Shown here piece by piece: positions 36,201 to 47,199 of a stretch of DNA of 64,000 nucleotides. Made by a program: the position numbers and the translations under genes. The DNA lies in assembly GCA_963281255.1 (NCBI GenBank), contig OY725494.1, positions 4,663,934-4,727,933 on the forward strand. Direction: 5' to 3'. Numbering within the stretch: position 1 is the stretch's first letter; each line of letters opens with the position of its first letter. This DNA is from Aphrocallistes beatrix (taxonomy: Eukaryota > Porifera > Hexactinellida > Sceptrulophora > Aphrocallistidae). The notes beneath the pieces are model-generated. The model saw only the letters and a list, made by a program, of their open reading frames with translations. It did no database searches and had not been told where the DNA came from.

Positions 36201-37806
36201 CTTCAGGTAGTAGCATCTGTACACAAGTAAACATAAACAACAACAACAACACACATATAAGTAAACAGACGTAAATAATAAATGGGATAATTATAGACCT
36301 CACACCAATCAAAACGCAGTTAGGAATTTGCAAGTACAGTGGAATTCGCTTATTAGCAACTCGAGTTTAGCTCACAAAATTGTTGCTAATAAGAGAACTC
36401 CACTTTCGCACTTACTGATTTCTCAACCAAAATGCCTCATTTTCACCTTTTTTTTCAAACATACTCCACTCCAAAAGCCTCACTTTCCGTTCCTTACATA
36501 TTAGTGCCTATTTAGTCTCTAATGAGACAAAAATTCAAGGGACGAAGTGTCCGATTACCATAGTGATAGACTAGACAGGAAAATATGCTACCTAGATCCT
36601 GACACCAGAGTGCCTCTGTGCAGGTCCACTGCGTCTATCATCTCTATGAGGTCCACGTGCGAGAGGGGATGTCTGGCAGTGCAGTCCCCGTACGTCCTCT
36701 CCACTCTGTTGTTGTCCTCGTTGTCTGATATCACCACGTCGGGGTGTAGGAGGTTTCCGAGCTCTGCGAACAACACGTCTCTCTCATGCTCCACTTCCTA
36801 GACGAGTAAATAGGTGTCCATGGTATCTCACCTCTATGTAGTACAGTCGACTCCGCTTAATAGGGTCACATCGGTCAGAGGACATTTTGCCCCGATTAAG
36901 CGGGGAACCCTATTAACCGAAAATACAGTCGACTCCGCTTAATAGGGTCACATCGGTCAGAGGACATTTTGCCCCGATTAAGCGGATGACCCTATTAACC
37001 GAAAATATTTTGTATTAGCTTCTATGTGAGAGCTATTCCAGTCCTGCCAAAAGTGGACCGATTAAGCGGTTGACCCAATTAAACAGAGACCCTGTTAAAC
37101 AGTGGCCCTATTAAGCGGAGTCGACTGTATCTGTAAACATATTAAAGACATGACGTCAGAGTTATTTTGTGTAACATTTTACTTTCAGAGGAAAACCAAT
37201 TATAAAATAATACTTGGATTATTATTAGACAACTGTCAGTATGTATCTAAAAATAACTTTGTTCAATCTTCTACTGATCCTTGGACCAGGGAAGAGAGAC
37301 AATTGAAAAGTGGTATATTTACAGCCAATCAGAACTGATGGAGTGGAGTGGCACCTGTAGTTCTTTATTATTGGCACTCATCTCCTTGTCGATGGCAGCC
37401 ACTATTTTCTTGAGAATGGACACATTCAGAACTGAAACCATCTCCTTATTCAGTTCCGATAGCTTCTCCTTCACTTCCTGTGGAATCTCATCCCCCTCAT
37501 CCCCCATTGGTCCTTTCTTCTTCATGAACTCCCCGATCTATAAATAGATACACTAACACTCCATGATTTGACCAATAGAAACGAGACATTTGACAGAACC
37601 TGAGTGCTGGCAGTCCGTTTCACTTTGTTCCAATTGTCTCCTTTGAATCTCAGCTGTCTCCAATGCTTGTCCAATGAAATGATCTTCTCTACCCTCTCCA
37701 CACCTCTGTACCTCTTCTTCTCGTTTTCCCGCACTAAATCTGGTTGCCCGCCCTTCTCTCCACGTAGGAGGTCTATGTCCAGGGACAGAACGGTGTTGGT
37801 TGCCAT
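33243..37806 (-). CDS. SARS1: Cytosolic seryl-tRNA synthetase
   Basis: Attaches serine to tRNA-Ser (and tRNA-Sec) in the cytosol. Seven exons join with consistent phases: 37806-37600, 37537-37355, 36797-36592, 36216-36045, 35271-34945, 34433-34288, 33489-33243; 495 residues, against about 514 in vertebrates. The N-terminal coiled-coil tRNA-binding arm spans exons 1-3. The class II core follows: FLEQALIQ and [20 protein letters not shown] in exon 4; motif 2 ([21 protein letters not shown] without its last residue, about 20 long) in exon 5; [21 protein letters not shown] (first 20 as shown family-wide) in exon 6; and motif 3 ([15 protein letters not shown]) in exon 7. The C-terminus is short and lysine/serine-rich, as in animal cytosolic enzymes. 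All catalytic motifs look intact. Introns carry MITEs of five families. No mitochondrial presequence is seen. Confidence 0.97.
34108..34253. mobile_element. pogo-like MITE (TTAGCAAC family) in SARS1 intron
   Basis: CAGTGGAATTTGCTTATTAT to AATGAATTCCGCTG, flanked by TA. Confidence 0.6.
34650..34847. mobile_element. GTCCCGCTTTT repeat element, copy 1
   Basis: Repeated GTCCCGCTTTTNT units ending in CTCAAGTTGGCATGTGTG. The related copy at 59831-60015 has both ends (GCATACTTGCCAA and TTGGCATGTATGC). Confidence 0.5.
35370..35499. mobile_element. Foldback element with 31-bp perfect arms
   Basis: CCGTAAACTGGGGCGACTTT (first 20 of the arm) is repeated exactly inverted for 31 bp at 35469-35499, and the match continues imperfectly for about 18 bp more. 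Only some 30 bp separate the arms. It lies in a SARS1 intron. Confidence 0.85.
35666..35783. mobile_element. pogo-like MITE (CCATAATCCGAC family)
   Basis: CAGTAGACCTCCATAATCCG and CGGATTATGGAAGTTCTACTG are inverted; flanked by TA. It lies in a SARS1 intron. Confidence 0.7.
35832..35955. mobile_element. hAT-like MITE with 8-bp target duplication
   Basis: CAGTGGTTCCCAACCTGGGG to GGTTGAAAACCGCTG, with exact AACTAGAG on both sides (35824-35831, 35956-35963). Internally deleted relative to 1190-1353. Confidence 0.85.
36337..36405. mobile_element. Short pogo-like MITE (TTAGCAAC family)
   Basis: CAGTGGAATTCGCTTATTAG to CTAATAAGAGAACTCCACT, only about 68 bp, so an internal deletion form. Confidence 0.6.
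36844..37127. mobile_element. pogo-like MITE (CTTAATAGGGTC family) with duplicated left end
   Basis: CAGTCGACTCCGCTTAATAG occurs at 36844 and again at 36926, and the inverted end GCGGAGTCGACTG closes at 37127. It lies in a SARS1 intron. Related copies: 48110-48231, 51854-52036, 54968-55131. Confidence 0.7.
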
Positions 37807-38030
37807 GCTAGTAGCTTGGAATGTGGATAATATAACACTTTCTATTGTCTCGCCATACCTTCAAGATTCAAATCCTCGCCATCATGGCTTAGTGGCATAC
37901 ATGTGGCACTATCGTCTTAAATACTGTGTAATGGAATATATGCAATTTAATAATAATAACTTTATACAACAACAACAACAACAACTTCATTAGAAGCATT
38001 GCAAAGAATATCCATGGTGGGGGCATTTTT

Positions 38031-39179
38031 TCATGCAACAGGTCTATAGAACTCTCCTTTCTCCCTTCCCTTCCCTCCAATGGTGTGGAGGAGCTTCCCA
38101 GAGTCAGACACTATCTTGATGTCGTGGTGATCACAGTCACTCACGATGAAATTCCGCCTAGCGTCCAGACAGAAGAAGTAAGCCTCATTCACGAGACAAT
38201 CCCGTCCAATTCCCTGTGACGCACAGGAGGTAAGGAGGTCTCCACTTCTGGAGAAGAAGTGGAGACATTTCGCACTCCAGTCCAGTACCATCATTTTATC
38301 TGGAGTCAGTTGTACGTCTTGTGGGTAGCTAAGATATTTCTCTCCCAGACAGGATTTGAATCGGAGTTGTTCATTGAACACGGACACTCTGTGGTTACCA
38401 GTGTCTGCTATAAACACGTCTCCATTCCTGTCTACACACAATCCATGAGGACGAATCAGCTGTCCTTTATCCCTTCCCACCCCACCAGCTGTGGCAATGA
38501 GCTCTTGGCTAATCTTACAGAACTGAAACAGTTTGTGTTGACTAAAGTCTGTGACGAAGATGTGACTATTCGTGACTGCTACCCCCCAAGGTCTATTGAG
38601 TATTTCGCTCCCAAACTGAGAGAGGAACTCTCCTTGGAAGGATAACACCTGGACTTTACCGTTGCTATAGTCCGCTATGTACACTTTCTGATTCTGCTCG
38701 TCGAGTTTCAGTCCGGCGCCTTTAAGTCCTTCCTTCCCAGCTGTTAGGATGGGTTTGCGTATCTTTGAATAATCCGTTACTTGCAACTCTACTAACTCTC
38801 CGAACTGGGAGAGCTGAGTCTGAAGGAGGGAGAGGGTGGGACAGCTGAAGGAGAGGTTGGGGGGTGGGGTAGGAGAAGACAGCTGCTCTTTGGCTTGTTG
38901 GTACGTGAGCTCTGCGTTCAGAGTGAGGTTAATGTTGAACTTGGAACTCAATCGATTGAGCTGGAGTTGTGTCTTCTCCAACTCTTCTAAAGCGGCGACA
39001 CGAGTAGCTTCCTTGTCTTGGAATTCCTCTCTCAGCTGGCGGACTCTTCCCAGGAGATTGTCTCTTCTGGCGATCAGCTGATCGATTAACTCACCAAACG
39101 TTTGTTCGATTTCAGCTGCGACACCATCGAAATGTGCCATCGTATCGACGCCTGGAATTTGTGGCATATTCGTAGCCAT
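38031..39179 (-). CDS. Coiled-coil/NHL-repeat protein, RING-less TRIM-NHL-like
   Basis: 382 residues in one exon from ATG 39179. Residues about 20-100 form a coiled coil (FGELIDQLIARRDNLLGRVR and on). From about 135 come six NHL-type blades with the usual D..N..VYIADY.N.KVQV, RPHGLCVDRNGDVFIADTGN and VSDSGKLLHTIGGKG motifs. There is no RING or B-box, so it is not an obvious ubiquitin ligase. The propeller would bind protein or RNA and the coiled coil would dimerise. It resembles the 40.7-42.0 kb gene in layout and is adjacent to it, in opposite orientation, about 1.5 kb apart. Confidence 0.85.
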   Translation of the reverse strand: MATNMPQIPGVDTMAHFDGVAAEIEQTFGELIDQLIARRDNLLGRVRQLREEFQDKEATRVAALEELEKTQLQLNRLSSKFNINLTLNAELTYQQAKEQLSSPTPPPNLSFSCPTLSLLQTQLSQFGELVELQVTDYSKIRKPILTAGKEGLKGAGLKLDEQNQKVYIADYSNGKVQVLSFQGEFLSQFGSEILNRPWGVAVTNSHIFVTDFSQHKLFQFCKISQELIATAGGVGRDKGQLIRPHGLCVDRNGDVFIADTGNHRVSVFNEQLRFKSCLGEKYLSYPQDVQLTPDKMMVLDWSAKCLHFFSRSGDLLTSCASQGIGRDCLVNEAYFFCLDARRNFIVSDCDHHDIKIVSDSGKLLHTIGGKGREKGEFYRPVA

Positions 39180-39437
39180 TTATGGATTAATTTGTTTTTG
39201 AAGAGAAATAGAATACTTCCACCAACTCGGCTGTATAAGTAACCTGAGAATGCCATAGCATGCTAGTGGTTGCTATGGTTGTGCCCAGTGGATAAGTCAA
39301 AAGGTTGAGATCCTGGATAGAAATTCCGATTAAGGTGACCTGTGTCCTAGTGCTATGATCCTGTCTCCACTGGGAGAAAGTTCTCTGATCCTTGAGATGT
39401 CAGATCAGATTTGGTAACTGTGATACACAATTTGGAC

Positions 39438-39740
39438 GGGCATGCCTAATTTCCGGGACGGGACGAGTCAAGATGCCTAATCTCCGAGACGGGACAGAAA
39501 AGGTACCTAATTTCCGGGACGGGACGGGTTAAGATACCTAATTTCCGGGACGGGACGAGTCAAGATGCCTAATTTCCGGGACGGGACGAGTCAAGATGCC
39601 TAATCTCCGGGACGGGATGGGTTAAGATGCCTAATCTTCGGGACGGGACAGAAAAGGTACCTAATTTCCGGGACCGGACGGGTTAAGATGCACAATTTCC
39701 GGGAGGGAATCCCGTCCCGTCCCGGAAATTAGGCATGCCC
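39438..39740. mobile_element. CCTAATTTCCGGGACGGGAC foldback repeat, large copy
   Basis: Eight or so imperfect direct units (about 30 bp) of CTAATTTCCGGGACGGGACG are closed by one inverted unit GTCCCGGAAATTAGGCATGC. Outer ends GGGCATGCC and GGCATGCCC are inverted. Confidence 0.75.
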
Positions 39741-39749
39741 AATTTGGAC

Positions 39750-40541
39750 TGTCAAAACGAGTCAGACTAGGTTGCATGCCATTGGTCGGATACTACCGGG
39801 TCATCATATCAATATCATTAGCTAGTGTCCGGTCAATTGAGTTGATTTTGAAAGTTTAAAAAAAGCCTTGTTTTGTACAAACCATTTGTTAAATTTTTCT
39901 ATTCTCCATCTAAAAGCCCCAAAAGGGTTTTTGGAGTACGAAAATCGTCACATGGAGCAACAACTTATAACGGAGCTTTTTGCAAAATTTGCAACAGTGA
40001 AGAATTGTAAATTTCAATATTATTTCAAAAGTGGGCTTTTAGCTAGTATTTTTAAAATTTGATCCTTGCTGTGTAATTTAACCTTAATAATTGATTATTT
40101 ATTTTGGCTCATGAATCATGATTAGAGAATTTGATACTTAGTATAGGATATGCACTGGTTGATAAGTATCTCTATATCTCTTGATGCTCTACCATTATTA
40201 TCCACCTTATCATTCTATTGAATCTTTTACATTGATAGAAAATTGTCAGTTCTAGTCCATTATAACTTCACAAGGTAAGTCACATCCTAGTTCTATGGTC
40301 AAGGGTACTTTTCATAACTGGTTGGATTTAAAAAAATATTATTTTGAAAATGTTCAGATTCCGATTCATTGGAATATTAATAAAATTCAACAAGTTTATA
40401 AAATTCGAAAATAACAATCTCGGTATCCTAAACTCGCTAATCCGATCCATTTGGATTCCGGTCAAATCAATTAAATTAGCGAGAGTCCAAACAGTGAGAG
40501 TTGGCGAATAATGAAAACTTATTTCATTTTAAAACTTCAAA
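39750..40541. other. Intergenic between two NHL genes
   Basis: AT-rich with scraps resembling pogo-like ends (CTCGCTAATCCGATCC near 40432). No gene supported. Confidence 0.45.
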
Positions 40542-40670
40542 ATGAGCTTTATTATTTCACACTCCAAAGCCGATGGAGCTCTGCTATTTGAAACACTAAC
40601 TTTTTCTACAAATGCCAAATATTTCAAAGTAGAATGCAACTTACATTCATTTATATTTAGAAAGAGCACG

Positions 40671-41954
40671 ATGGCCTCCATAAAGGAAGCACAAGATGTT
40701 ACTGGTGCAAGAGAAAGTAGCGTTAACTCTCTCAGAGAACAGGTCCAGTTAGCTAAACAAGAATTGAGCCATCATTTCCAGAGCTACCACTGTATGCTGT
40801 ATGAGAAGGAGCAAGCACTGGTAGTGGAATTGGATGCTATTCTAATGTCGAATAATGATCTGGAAGAGAAGAAGAGATAGCTCAGACGCAATTAGATCTG
40901 GAAGAGAAATGAATTCCAAGCGATGAAAAGTAAACTTTTGGAAGTAGTTAATGCCGAGTTGTCTGAACTAGAGCGGATGAATACTAATGAGGTAAAGGTA
41001 GTAGAGTTTGAGTGGAAAGATTCCGAACTGTTAGCAGCGATCCAAGAGAGTTGCACTGTCTTAAACAGAGATCCAAATATTGTTTCCAAACCTACCCTTT
41101 CTCCGATTCAGTCTAATGTACCTTATTCAGATAGACAACTAGCTGTGTGGAGTGTTGGGATAAAAGGAAATAAAGACGGAGAGCTTTCTCGTCCAGAAAA
41201 CGTAGCGGTTGATGCAGAGAACGAAGACATTTATGTAGCGGATAACGAAAACAAAAGAATTGCTGTTTTTAATAAAAATGGTAGTTTTTTGAGGAATTTA
41301 AAAGCTGAAGGAATGAAGTGGCCTCATGGAATTGTGGTATTTTTAGAATGCTGCTATGTCTCAACCTCACAAATTCGAGGTAACATTCTAAAGATGAAAA
41401 AGGAAACTGGTGAAAAGCTATTTTCTCTAGAACCGGGCTTAGAAATGAAAGCTCTCACTCTAGACAAAGAAACTGGAATGCTGTTTGCTTGCCCTTGCCT
41501 TGATGCGTCCATTTGGCAAATTCAACCTGACAACCTTGAGAAGGTTTCGGAATTAGTTCTCCACACACCTCATTTCACAAAAAAGTCCTCCAAAATCTAC
41601 GATGTAAAGACGCTGAAAGCTGAGATCTACATTCTATTTTTCAGGTCTCAGTTCCCTCTACAATCCTTCAGTCGAGATGGACATCTCCTTAGGACAATTA
41701 TTGAAAAAACTGGTTTTGAAACGCTATTGCATTTCTGCATTGACTTAGAAGGCAACTTTCTTGCTACTGACAACCAAACCGACAAGACTGTGATATACTC
41801 ACCCTCAGGAGATGTCATAGTAAAAATTGGTAACGATAAACGCGAGAAAAGAGATCCTGGAGACTTATATGGACCTAGAGGTATCTGTCTCACGAAAAAC
41901 GGTAGTATTGTAGTCTGTGATTGCAAATTGAAAAACATTCTGCAACTTTTCTGA
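40671..41954 (+). pseudogene. Coiled-coil/NHL gene interrupted by in-frame stops
   Basis: The first part, from ATG 40671, encodes a coiled coil (SLREQVQLAKQELSHHFQS) up to a TAG at 40878-40880. The second part from 40923 is in the same frame and encodes the end of the coiled coil and NHL blades (ENVAVDAENEDIYVADNENK, YGPRGICLTKNGSIVVCDC). Between them the best protein continuity (IAQTQLDLEEK) runs in another frame, so a frame change at about 40877 is reversed at about 40913. No GT/AG mini-intron fits. Either a recent pseudogene, two sequence errors, or two separate translation products, the second being a 343-residue propeller protein. The rest of the propeller is undamaged. An upstream in-frame ATG at 40542 is less likely. 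Confidence 0.6.
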
Positions 41955-42760
41955 ATTGATATCTTGAATCCAATTCGATTTTTCTTTAGTTAATATTTGT
42001 AAGAATTTATTTCGTTTGTTCCCCTTTGGACATTTTAATTTCTAAATTTGTCTATATTCAGTTTTGTATGAAAGTTGTCAATTCAATGGGTCTTCATTTT
42101 GATTGGCTAAATTATTGCAACTGTACTATCATTGCTGTTAAGAGCAGTTAGTTATGTTAAAATTATAAAAATAGAAATAGACATTTGCATTCAGTCAGAT
42201 TAGAAAAGTTTCAAAATAGTTTGACTCTAAATATTATTGAAAATATGAAATTCCTGTTTAACAGCATTGTTGATTCCATCCCTGATCATTGTCTATTTTT
42301 GTTTACTTATCTGTACAAACTAGCTAATACATTATTTTTAGTTAATTAAATTATATTTATAATTGTAGAGATGTTTGTGACGTGAAGGAATGTTTTGTTG
42401 CAGATAGCTTTGTTATTGTTTACTTAATCCAGCGTTGGTTGCAAGGCGCCATTCTATATTAAGACAGGTGTGAGTATGTGTGTTATGATTCCAAAATTAG
42501 AAACAACATACATAAGAATAGAGTAGCAGATAATCAATCACATTAGCTTAGAAGGAAAGGAATGGGAGTGGATTCGATTTCGATAGGAGTAATCAGACAG
42601 AATCAGCTAGGTGGATGAAGTGATCGGTTAGTGGAAGTAGTAGGAGTGGATTCCGTGGATGTTGTGTCGCTTGGCAGAAGGGTATCTAAAAATAGATTTA
42701 TGAAATAACAAACCGATGTCTCAAAAATTCAGGGGAGAACACTGAAATTTTTGATTTCCG
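41955..42760. other. Intergenic, nothing recognised
   Basis: AT-rich after the NHL gene, then a GGAGTGGATT-containing purine-rich stretch (42550-42670). No gene, RNA or transposon supported. Confidence 0.45.
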
Positions 42761-42775
42761 TTGACAAAAAACTTT

Positions 42776-42950
42776 CTGGAACAATTGATGAGATTTGCAG
42801 GATACTTAATTAAAACCCCCGGAAAGGCTTGGGTTTTTTATATTTATAGTAAATACCCCGAATTTTTATGGCTTCCCCGCCCAAAATGGCTTAAACCGGA
42901 AATGACGCGACACATTCCAGGGGCAACGGAGGGTTTAAAGGATGCGTAAA
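42776..42950. repeat. Dispersed repeat with GGCTTCCCCGCCCAAAATGG core
   Basis: The same sequence recurs at 50957-51085, including TTTATATTTATAGTAAATAC and GACACATTCCAGGGGCAACG. Weaker matches occur near 25770-25850 and 30520-30600. Class unknown. Confidence 0.55.
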
Positions 42951-43093
42951 TGTGTTGATTTAACATATCAGTGAAACCTTGGAACCAATAGGATATGAGC
43001 ATTCGCAATGTGGCCCATGGCTGCTAATGTACAAAATCAAATCAATCGGTGACACAGAGTTTTGGCGGGTAAAATGAGTGGAGTCCACAATAG

Positions 43094-43524
43094 TCAAATC
43101 GCGAACCTTGCCAGCTGTCTGAGATCAGGCGCCACTTCTGGGAATTCTTGGTGGAAGCACTTTCGGATGTCTGACTTGTTGAAGGTGTATGCCTCCATCA
43201 GGCGCTTGGAGGAGGAGATGCTACGAGGTGGCAGAGTGGCAGAGGAAGGGGCAGAGCTAGGTCTCTCTGAGATCTGCACATGCTTCAAACTCGACTTCAG
43301 GCGAGGAGACACGGGGAGCGACACCTCAGTGGTGCCAGTTCTCTCTGTGTCGAGGGGCTCCAAGGGGTCGTAGAGGTGCTCCGTAACTTCGGGGGTGTAG
43401 GATAGGTCAGAGGGGATCGTTGGGATGTGGTGTCGGGGGGTCTCTGTGTCTGGGGAACTTTTCCTGTGTCTGAAACTCACTCGACGACTTGAACTCGGCT
43501 AAACAAGTTACATGAAACTGTAGT

Positions 43525-43585
<61 letters not shown>

Positions 43586-43587
43586 GT

Positions 43588-43618
<31 letters not shown>

Positions 43619-46600
43619 GTAACAACAACAACAGCAACAACAACAACCTTGTCGGGAGTAGATTCCTCATCACTGCTGGATTCAGAGTGTGAGTGGTTGG
43701 TGGCTGCTGTGGTGCTGTATGGGTTCTGTCTCAGGAAGTGAGCGGCTGAGGCAGAGTGTCTGCCTTCCCACGCCACGGCTCTGTAGTGCGCCGAGGGAGG
43801 AAGCGAGGAGCGCACACTCACAGCCGAACCACGCTCCTAGCAACACACAGGAGCAATAGGAATGCGCCCATATAGATAAGCCAAATAACTTACATAACGT
43901 TGTAAATATAATAATAAAAAACAATGGAGATCGGAATTCTCAGTATTTTAAGGTTCTGAAAATATATTTGTGTGCACAATCAATGGATATTTGAAATGTT
44001 CCAGAATAATCTCCAGAATCTTCACACCTTTTCTTAAAGATCATTCATTTTCTGATGAAAATCCTGACTTCTATCACAAAGGATAACCAAATTTGGTTAA
44101 GTTGGTTTATAGTCCAAATTTACTAAATCTTTCATTGATCAATGCAAAAGTCATTTTGGTCAAATACCAGGACGCCTTTTTAGAACCATATTCCCTTAGT
44201 AACTATACTGAGAAAAGGAATGTTGAGAAGAGCGTAGGAGAGGTACCTACAGCGGAATAGGGTCTGTATCCGGGGGTGTAGTCGTCTAATCGCGCCTCCC
44301 CTTGAGGCCCAGTCCCGGTGAACTGTCTCTGATAGGTGCTCTGTAGGTAGGACCTCTGGAGGTTCTCTAGCACGTGATTGGTCCGAGCACTGGCCACTCC
44401 TCTCACCTCTGCCACTGGGACACCAGACCCGTAGCGGGACCAATCCCTGCCCCCTTCGAATATCAGCCTGGGAGATGGGTACGTCACTACTCGCTAGAGA
44501 ATAGGGTACACACTCAACTAATGTTAAGTGATGGGAGCTAATAATAAGTATTGTGAAGTGGAGTTATATTCAGGGATATTTCAATGTTATATCTAACAAA
44601 CAGTCAACTCCGCTTAATCGGGACAAGTCTCCAGGAACGGAATGGTTCCCATACATAGAAGCTAATACTAAGTTTCATCGGTTAATTGGGGACTCCGCTT
44701 AATCGGGACAAAATATCCGGGACCAAAGTGTCCCGATTAAGTGGAGTCACCTGTATGCATATGAGACGTCTCATAATAGACTCCAAGTTTCAGAGCGAAA
44801 TACACCAAAATTCCAAGTAATTTGCCTAATCGAACTTTAACCATAAACCCATCATAGGTATTTACTATACAGTTATACAGTAGAGCCATGGACCATGGAT
44901 TCGTTACGTGAGTAGATTGCACATACCTCCCTAGCAGATCTAGGCACGTCCCAGACCATGTTCCCCTCAGGCCTGTTCAGCACCTCGTCCAGCTCCCAGT
45001 TCTCTGCGGCAGACCGCACACGACGACTGGCGCTCACCTCCCTCCTCAGGCCCTGCCCCTTGGTCTTGGCCACCACGACAGGGGGCGGCGCCCTCACGGC
45101 GGGATCTGGGTAGACGCTGGCGCCCGAAGATGAATAGGTCGGATTCCCGCTGGGAGGTCGAGCTGATGCCAGACGTTTTGTCAAGGATTCTGAGCAGTTC
45201 GCTGAGCCTACAAACACAGCAAGCTTTCTGATTGGACAACTGAGTCTTTTTGGCTGTGCCCCTATTGCAATTTTTCTATATTCTGTGGACCCCTCCTATT
45301 AACCGTAACACAAAATTTCTAATCCTGTGGACCCCTTGATGTTTTCTGTGGACCACTAAGGGGTCCCAGGTTGGGAACCACTGAACTAGGGTGTTGATAT
45401 ATACTTGTACGTATGTAAACAACTATTTTCTAACTTAATTTAAACTCCCACAACTTTATCATAAATCTTTATTTAGTAACGGTCATAGCCACGCTTTTCC
45501 TGACCAGTATTGTTCGGCATGCCAAGGGGATAATCGACCACTTTGGGCCACTAAAGTATGGGCTTTGGTGCCACTTAGAGAGTACTCATACAGTTCACCC
45601 TCGCTAATCCGAACAGCTCTGTTCCAATGTTCGAAAAAATCGTTCGGATTAGTGAATTTGTTCCGATTCGTGAAATAACACTAATTCAATAGGGCATTAA
45701 TTATAATAAATTTGTATTGTTAGAATATTAAGGATATTATTTCGCTATGATCGCTTATTTAACGCGGTTTCTCAATCTTATTGATAGATTTAGGTTTATA
45801 AACGTTTATTCAGAGCATAGAGGCGAATAAAATCATATTTTGGGTGTTCGGATAAGCGAGGGTGTACTGTACTGACACACGAGTGCATGAACTGACTGGG
45901 TCTAGAGCATTCCTGTGGGGTGGACGGTTGTATTCCGGGGAAGAGAGAGAAGCGAGCTGTGTGAGAGTAGAAAGGGTGCTCTGCTGGAAACGGAGACCGC
46001 AGTTCTTTGATCCTATAAATAGACACAGCTCTATACACGGGATAGGATCATGTTTCGTATTTGGTAATTCTACTAATGTCCTGTGGAAGCTACATATCCA
46101 TGGTCAGTGTTTAAGAGCCTAGAGCTAGACCACATACCTGTCCTTCCTTTCAGAGATAGGAACAGGTCCGCTAAATAGAACAGATAAACAGAGTTAAATC
46201 AGTAAACAACAACAAATATACTCACAGACAATCATTGGTTGAGTTCACCATTATGAAAATATCTATAAATAGCTACAAAAGTATCTATAAATAACTACAA
46301 AGTATCTATAAATAGCTACAAAGTATCTATAAATAGGTACAATGTATCTATAAATAGCTACAAAGTATCTATAAATGGCTACACTCACAGGCTGTCATGT
46401 GCCCTGAGGTCGCTCTGTCTCAGAGGAGTTCTGCTGTACAGCTGTTGGATGGACTGGGACCTACAGCGATGACCTTAGTAACAGGTATGCCACAATGGAA
46501 TGTAGAACACTAGGCTACCTAGGGTAGGGGTAGATCCCGCTACTGAAGTGTCTGTGGGACCGCGGGAACTCAGCTCCGAGCTGGATTGGCTGCGGTTCGG

Positions 46601-46719
46601 TCTTGGTCCTCATCCCGACACCCCCGTACCCGTGTCTCCGCCCCCAGATGCTCTCATCCAGCTGGGTGGCCACCGTCCCGCCGCCACTCCTGGACGAGTC
46701 TGTTCGGTATCCCTGGTAC
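43094..46719 (-). CDS. Unrecognised Arg/Ser/Pro-rich protein, multi-exon, 5' end missing
   Basis: I do not recognise the family. The 3' exons join well: 44493-44251, 43836-43649 and 43498-43094 (stop) are all phase 0. Upstream exons appear at 45207-44927, about 46170-46138 (33 nt), about 46460-46395 and 46719-46513, but the join into 45207 is not phase-clean, so this part is tentative. The protein is disordered in character, rich in Arg, Ser, Pro and Tyr. Ordered-looking patches are WELDEVLNRPEGNMVWDVPR and a C-terminal FNKSDIRKCFHQEFPEVAPD. Such composition is common in microtubule-binding ciliary and sperm-tail proteins, but that is only a hint. One intron is almost entirely a GTT repeat that starts at the donor itself. 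Confidence 0.55.
43518..43647. repeat. (CAA)n microsatellite filling an intron
   Basis: Plus-strand CAA, gene-strand GTT repeat of about 40 units with a few CAG interruptions. On the gene strand the donor AAG|GTTGTT opens the repeat, so the splice site is part of the array. Confidence 0.9.
44601..44753. mobile_element. 152-bp pogo-like MITE (CTTAATCGGGAC family), reverse copy
   Basis: CAGTCAACTCCGCTTAATCG to GTGGAGTCACCTG; TA on the right. Confidence 0.7.
45247..45383. mobile_element. hAT-like MITE, reverse, one end worn
   Basis: Ends in CAGGTTGGGAACCACTG; the left end TTTTTGGCTGTGCCCC has lost the CAGCGGTTTTC terminus. Homologous to 1190-1353. Confidence 0.7.
45592..45869. mobile_element. 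pogo-like MITE (CTCGCTAATCCGAA family)
   Basis: CAGTTCACCCTCGCTAATCC and GGATAAGCGAGGGTGTACTG are inverted. About 278 bp, non-coding. Confidence 0.65.
46261..46384. repeat. 21-bp tandem array around CTATAAATAG
   Basis: Six units of ATCTATAAATAGCTACAAAG plus one base, lying in an intron of the 43-46.7 kb gene. On the gene strand each unit contains CTATTTATAG, which looks like the 3' splice-site sequence used elsewhere in the window. Confidence 0.85.
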
Positions 46720-46753
46720 CTGTGAGGGAAATTAAATGAGATATTAATCCCTG

Positions 46754-47176
46754 GCATAGGCGTAACTATTTAGATTTTTCCATGGTTAGCTGGGGTGGCG
46801 AGATTTTTGAATATTTGTATATCGAAAATATTCGACTAATTGTGTTCCGAAGGGGTTTAAATGTGATTTAACAAGAAATACAAATTAGTGGAGGTCAGGA
46901 GGGCAGGTAAGTCAACATAATATTTCGTGACGGGGTGGCATGCTACCCTGACACCTCCAAGAATGTCTCCAATTCTACAATTTTGCCAATCTTCGTCGAT
47001 CTGGATTCTAAATTTATAAAGAAGAATATGTTTATCATGTGGATAGAGTTGGTTAATTATTACTAAAACACTGATGATATATTTTAAAACTTATTTGGGG
47101 TATGCCACCCCAAATCAAAATAACATTTAGGTCTGGGGTGGCACGCTACCCTTGCCACCCCTGGAGTTACGCCTAT
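46754..47176. mobile_element. CATAGGCGTAAC-ended MITE, long copy
   Basis: CATAGGCGTAACTATTT to CTGGAGTTACGCCTATG with repeated GGGGTGGCATGC segments inside. About 420 bp. Confidence 0.65.
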
Positions 47177-47199
47177 GATCCCTGGTACCTGTAAGGGAG

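Noticed and set aside
43407-43673. Poly-leucine and poly-valine frames
   Set aside because: Translations of the GTT/CAA intronic microsatellite in different frames.
44967-45239. Alternative frame in the 45 kb exon (RLSELLRILDK...) with a GAG|GTGAGC donor
   Set aside because: It joins more easily to upstream exons by phase, but the other frame gives a better protein and a clean donor at 44927. Kept as an unresolved point.
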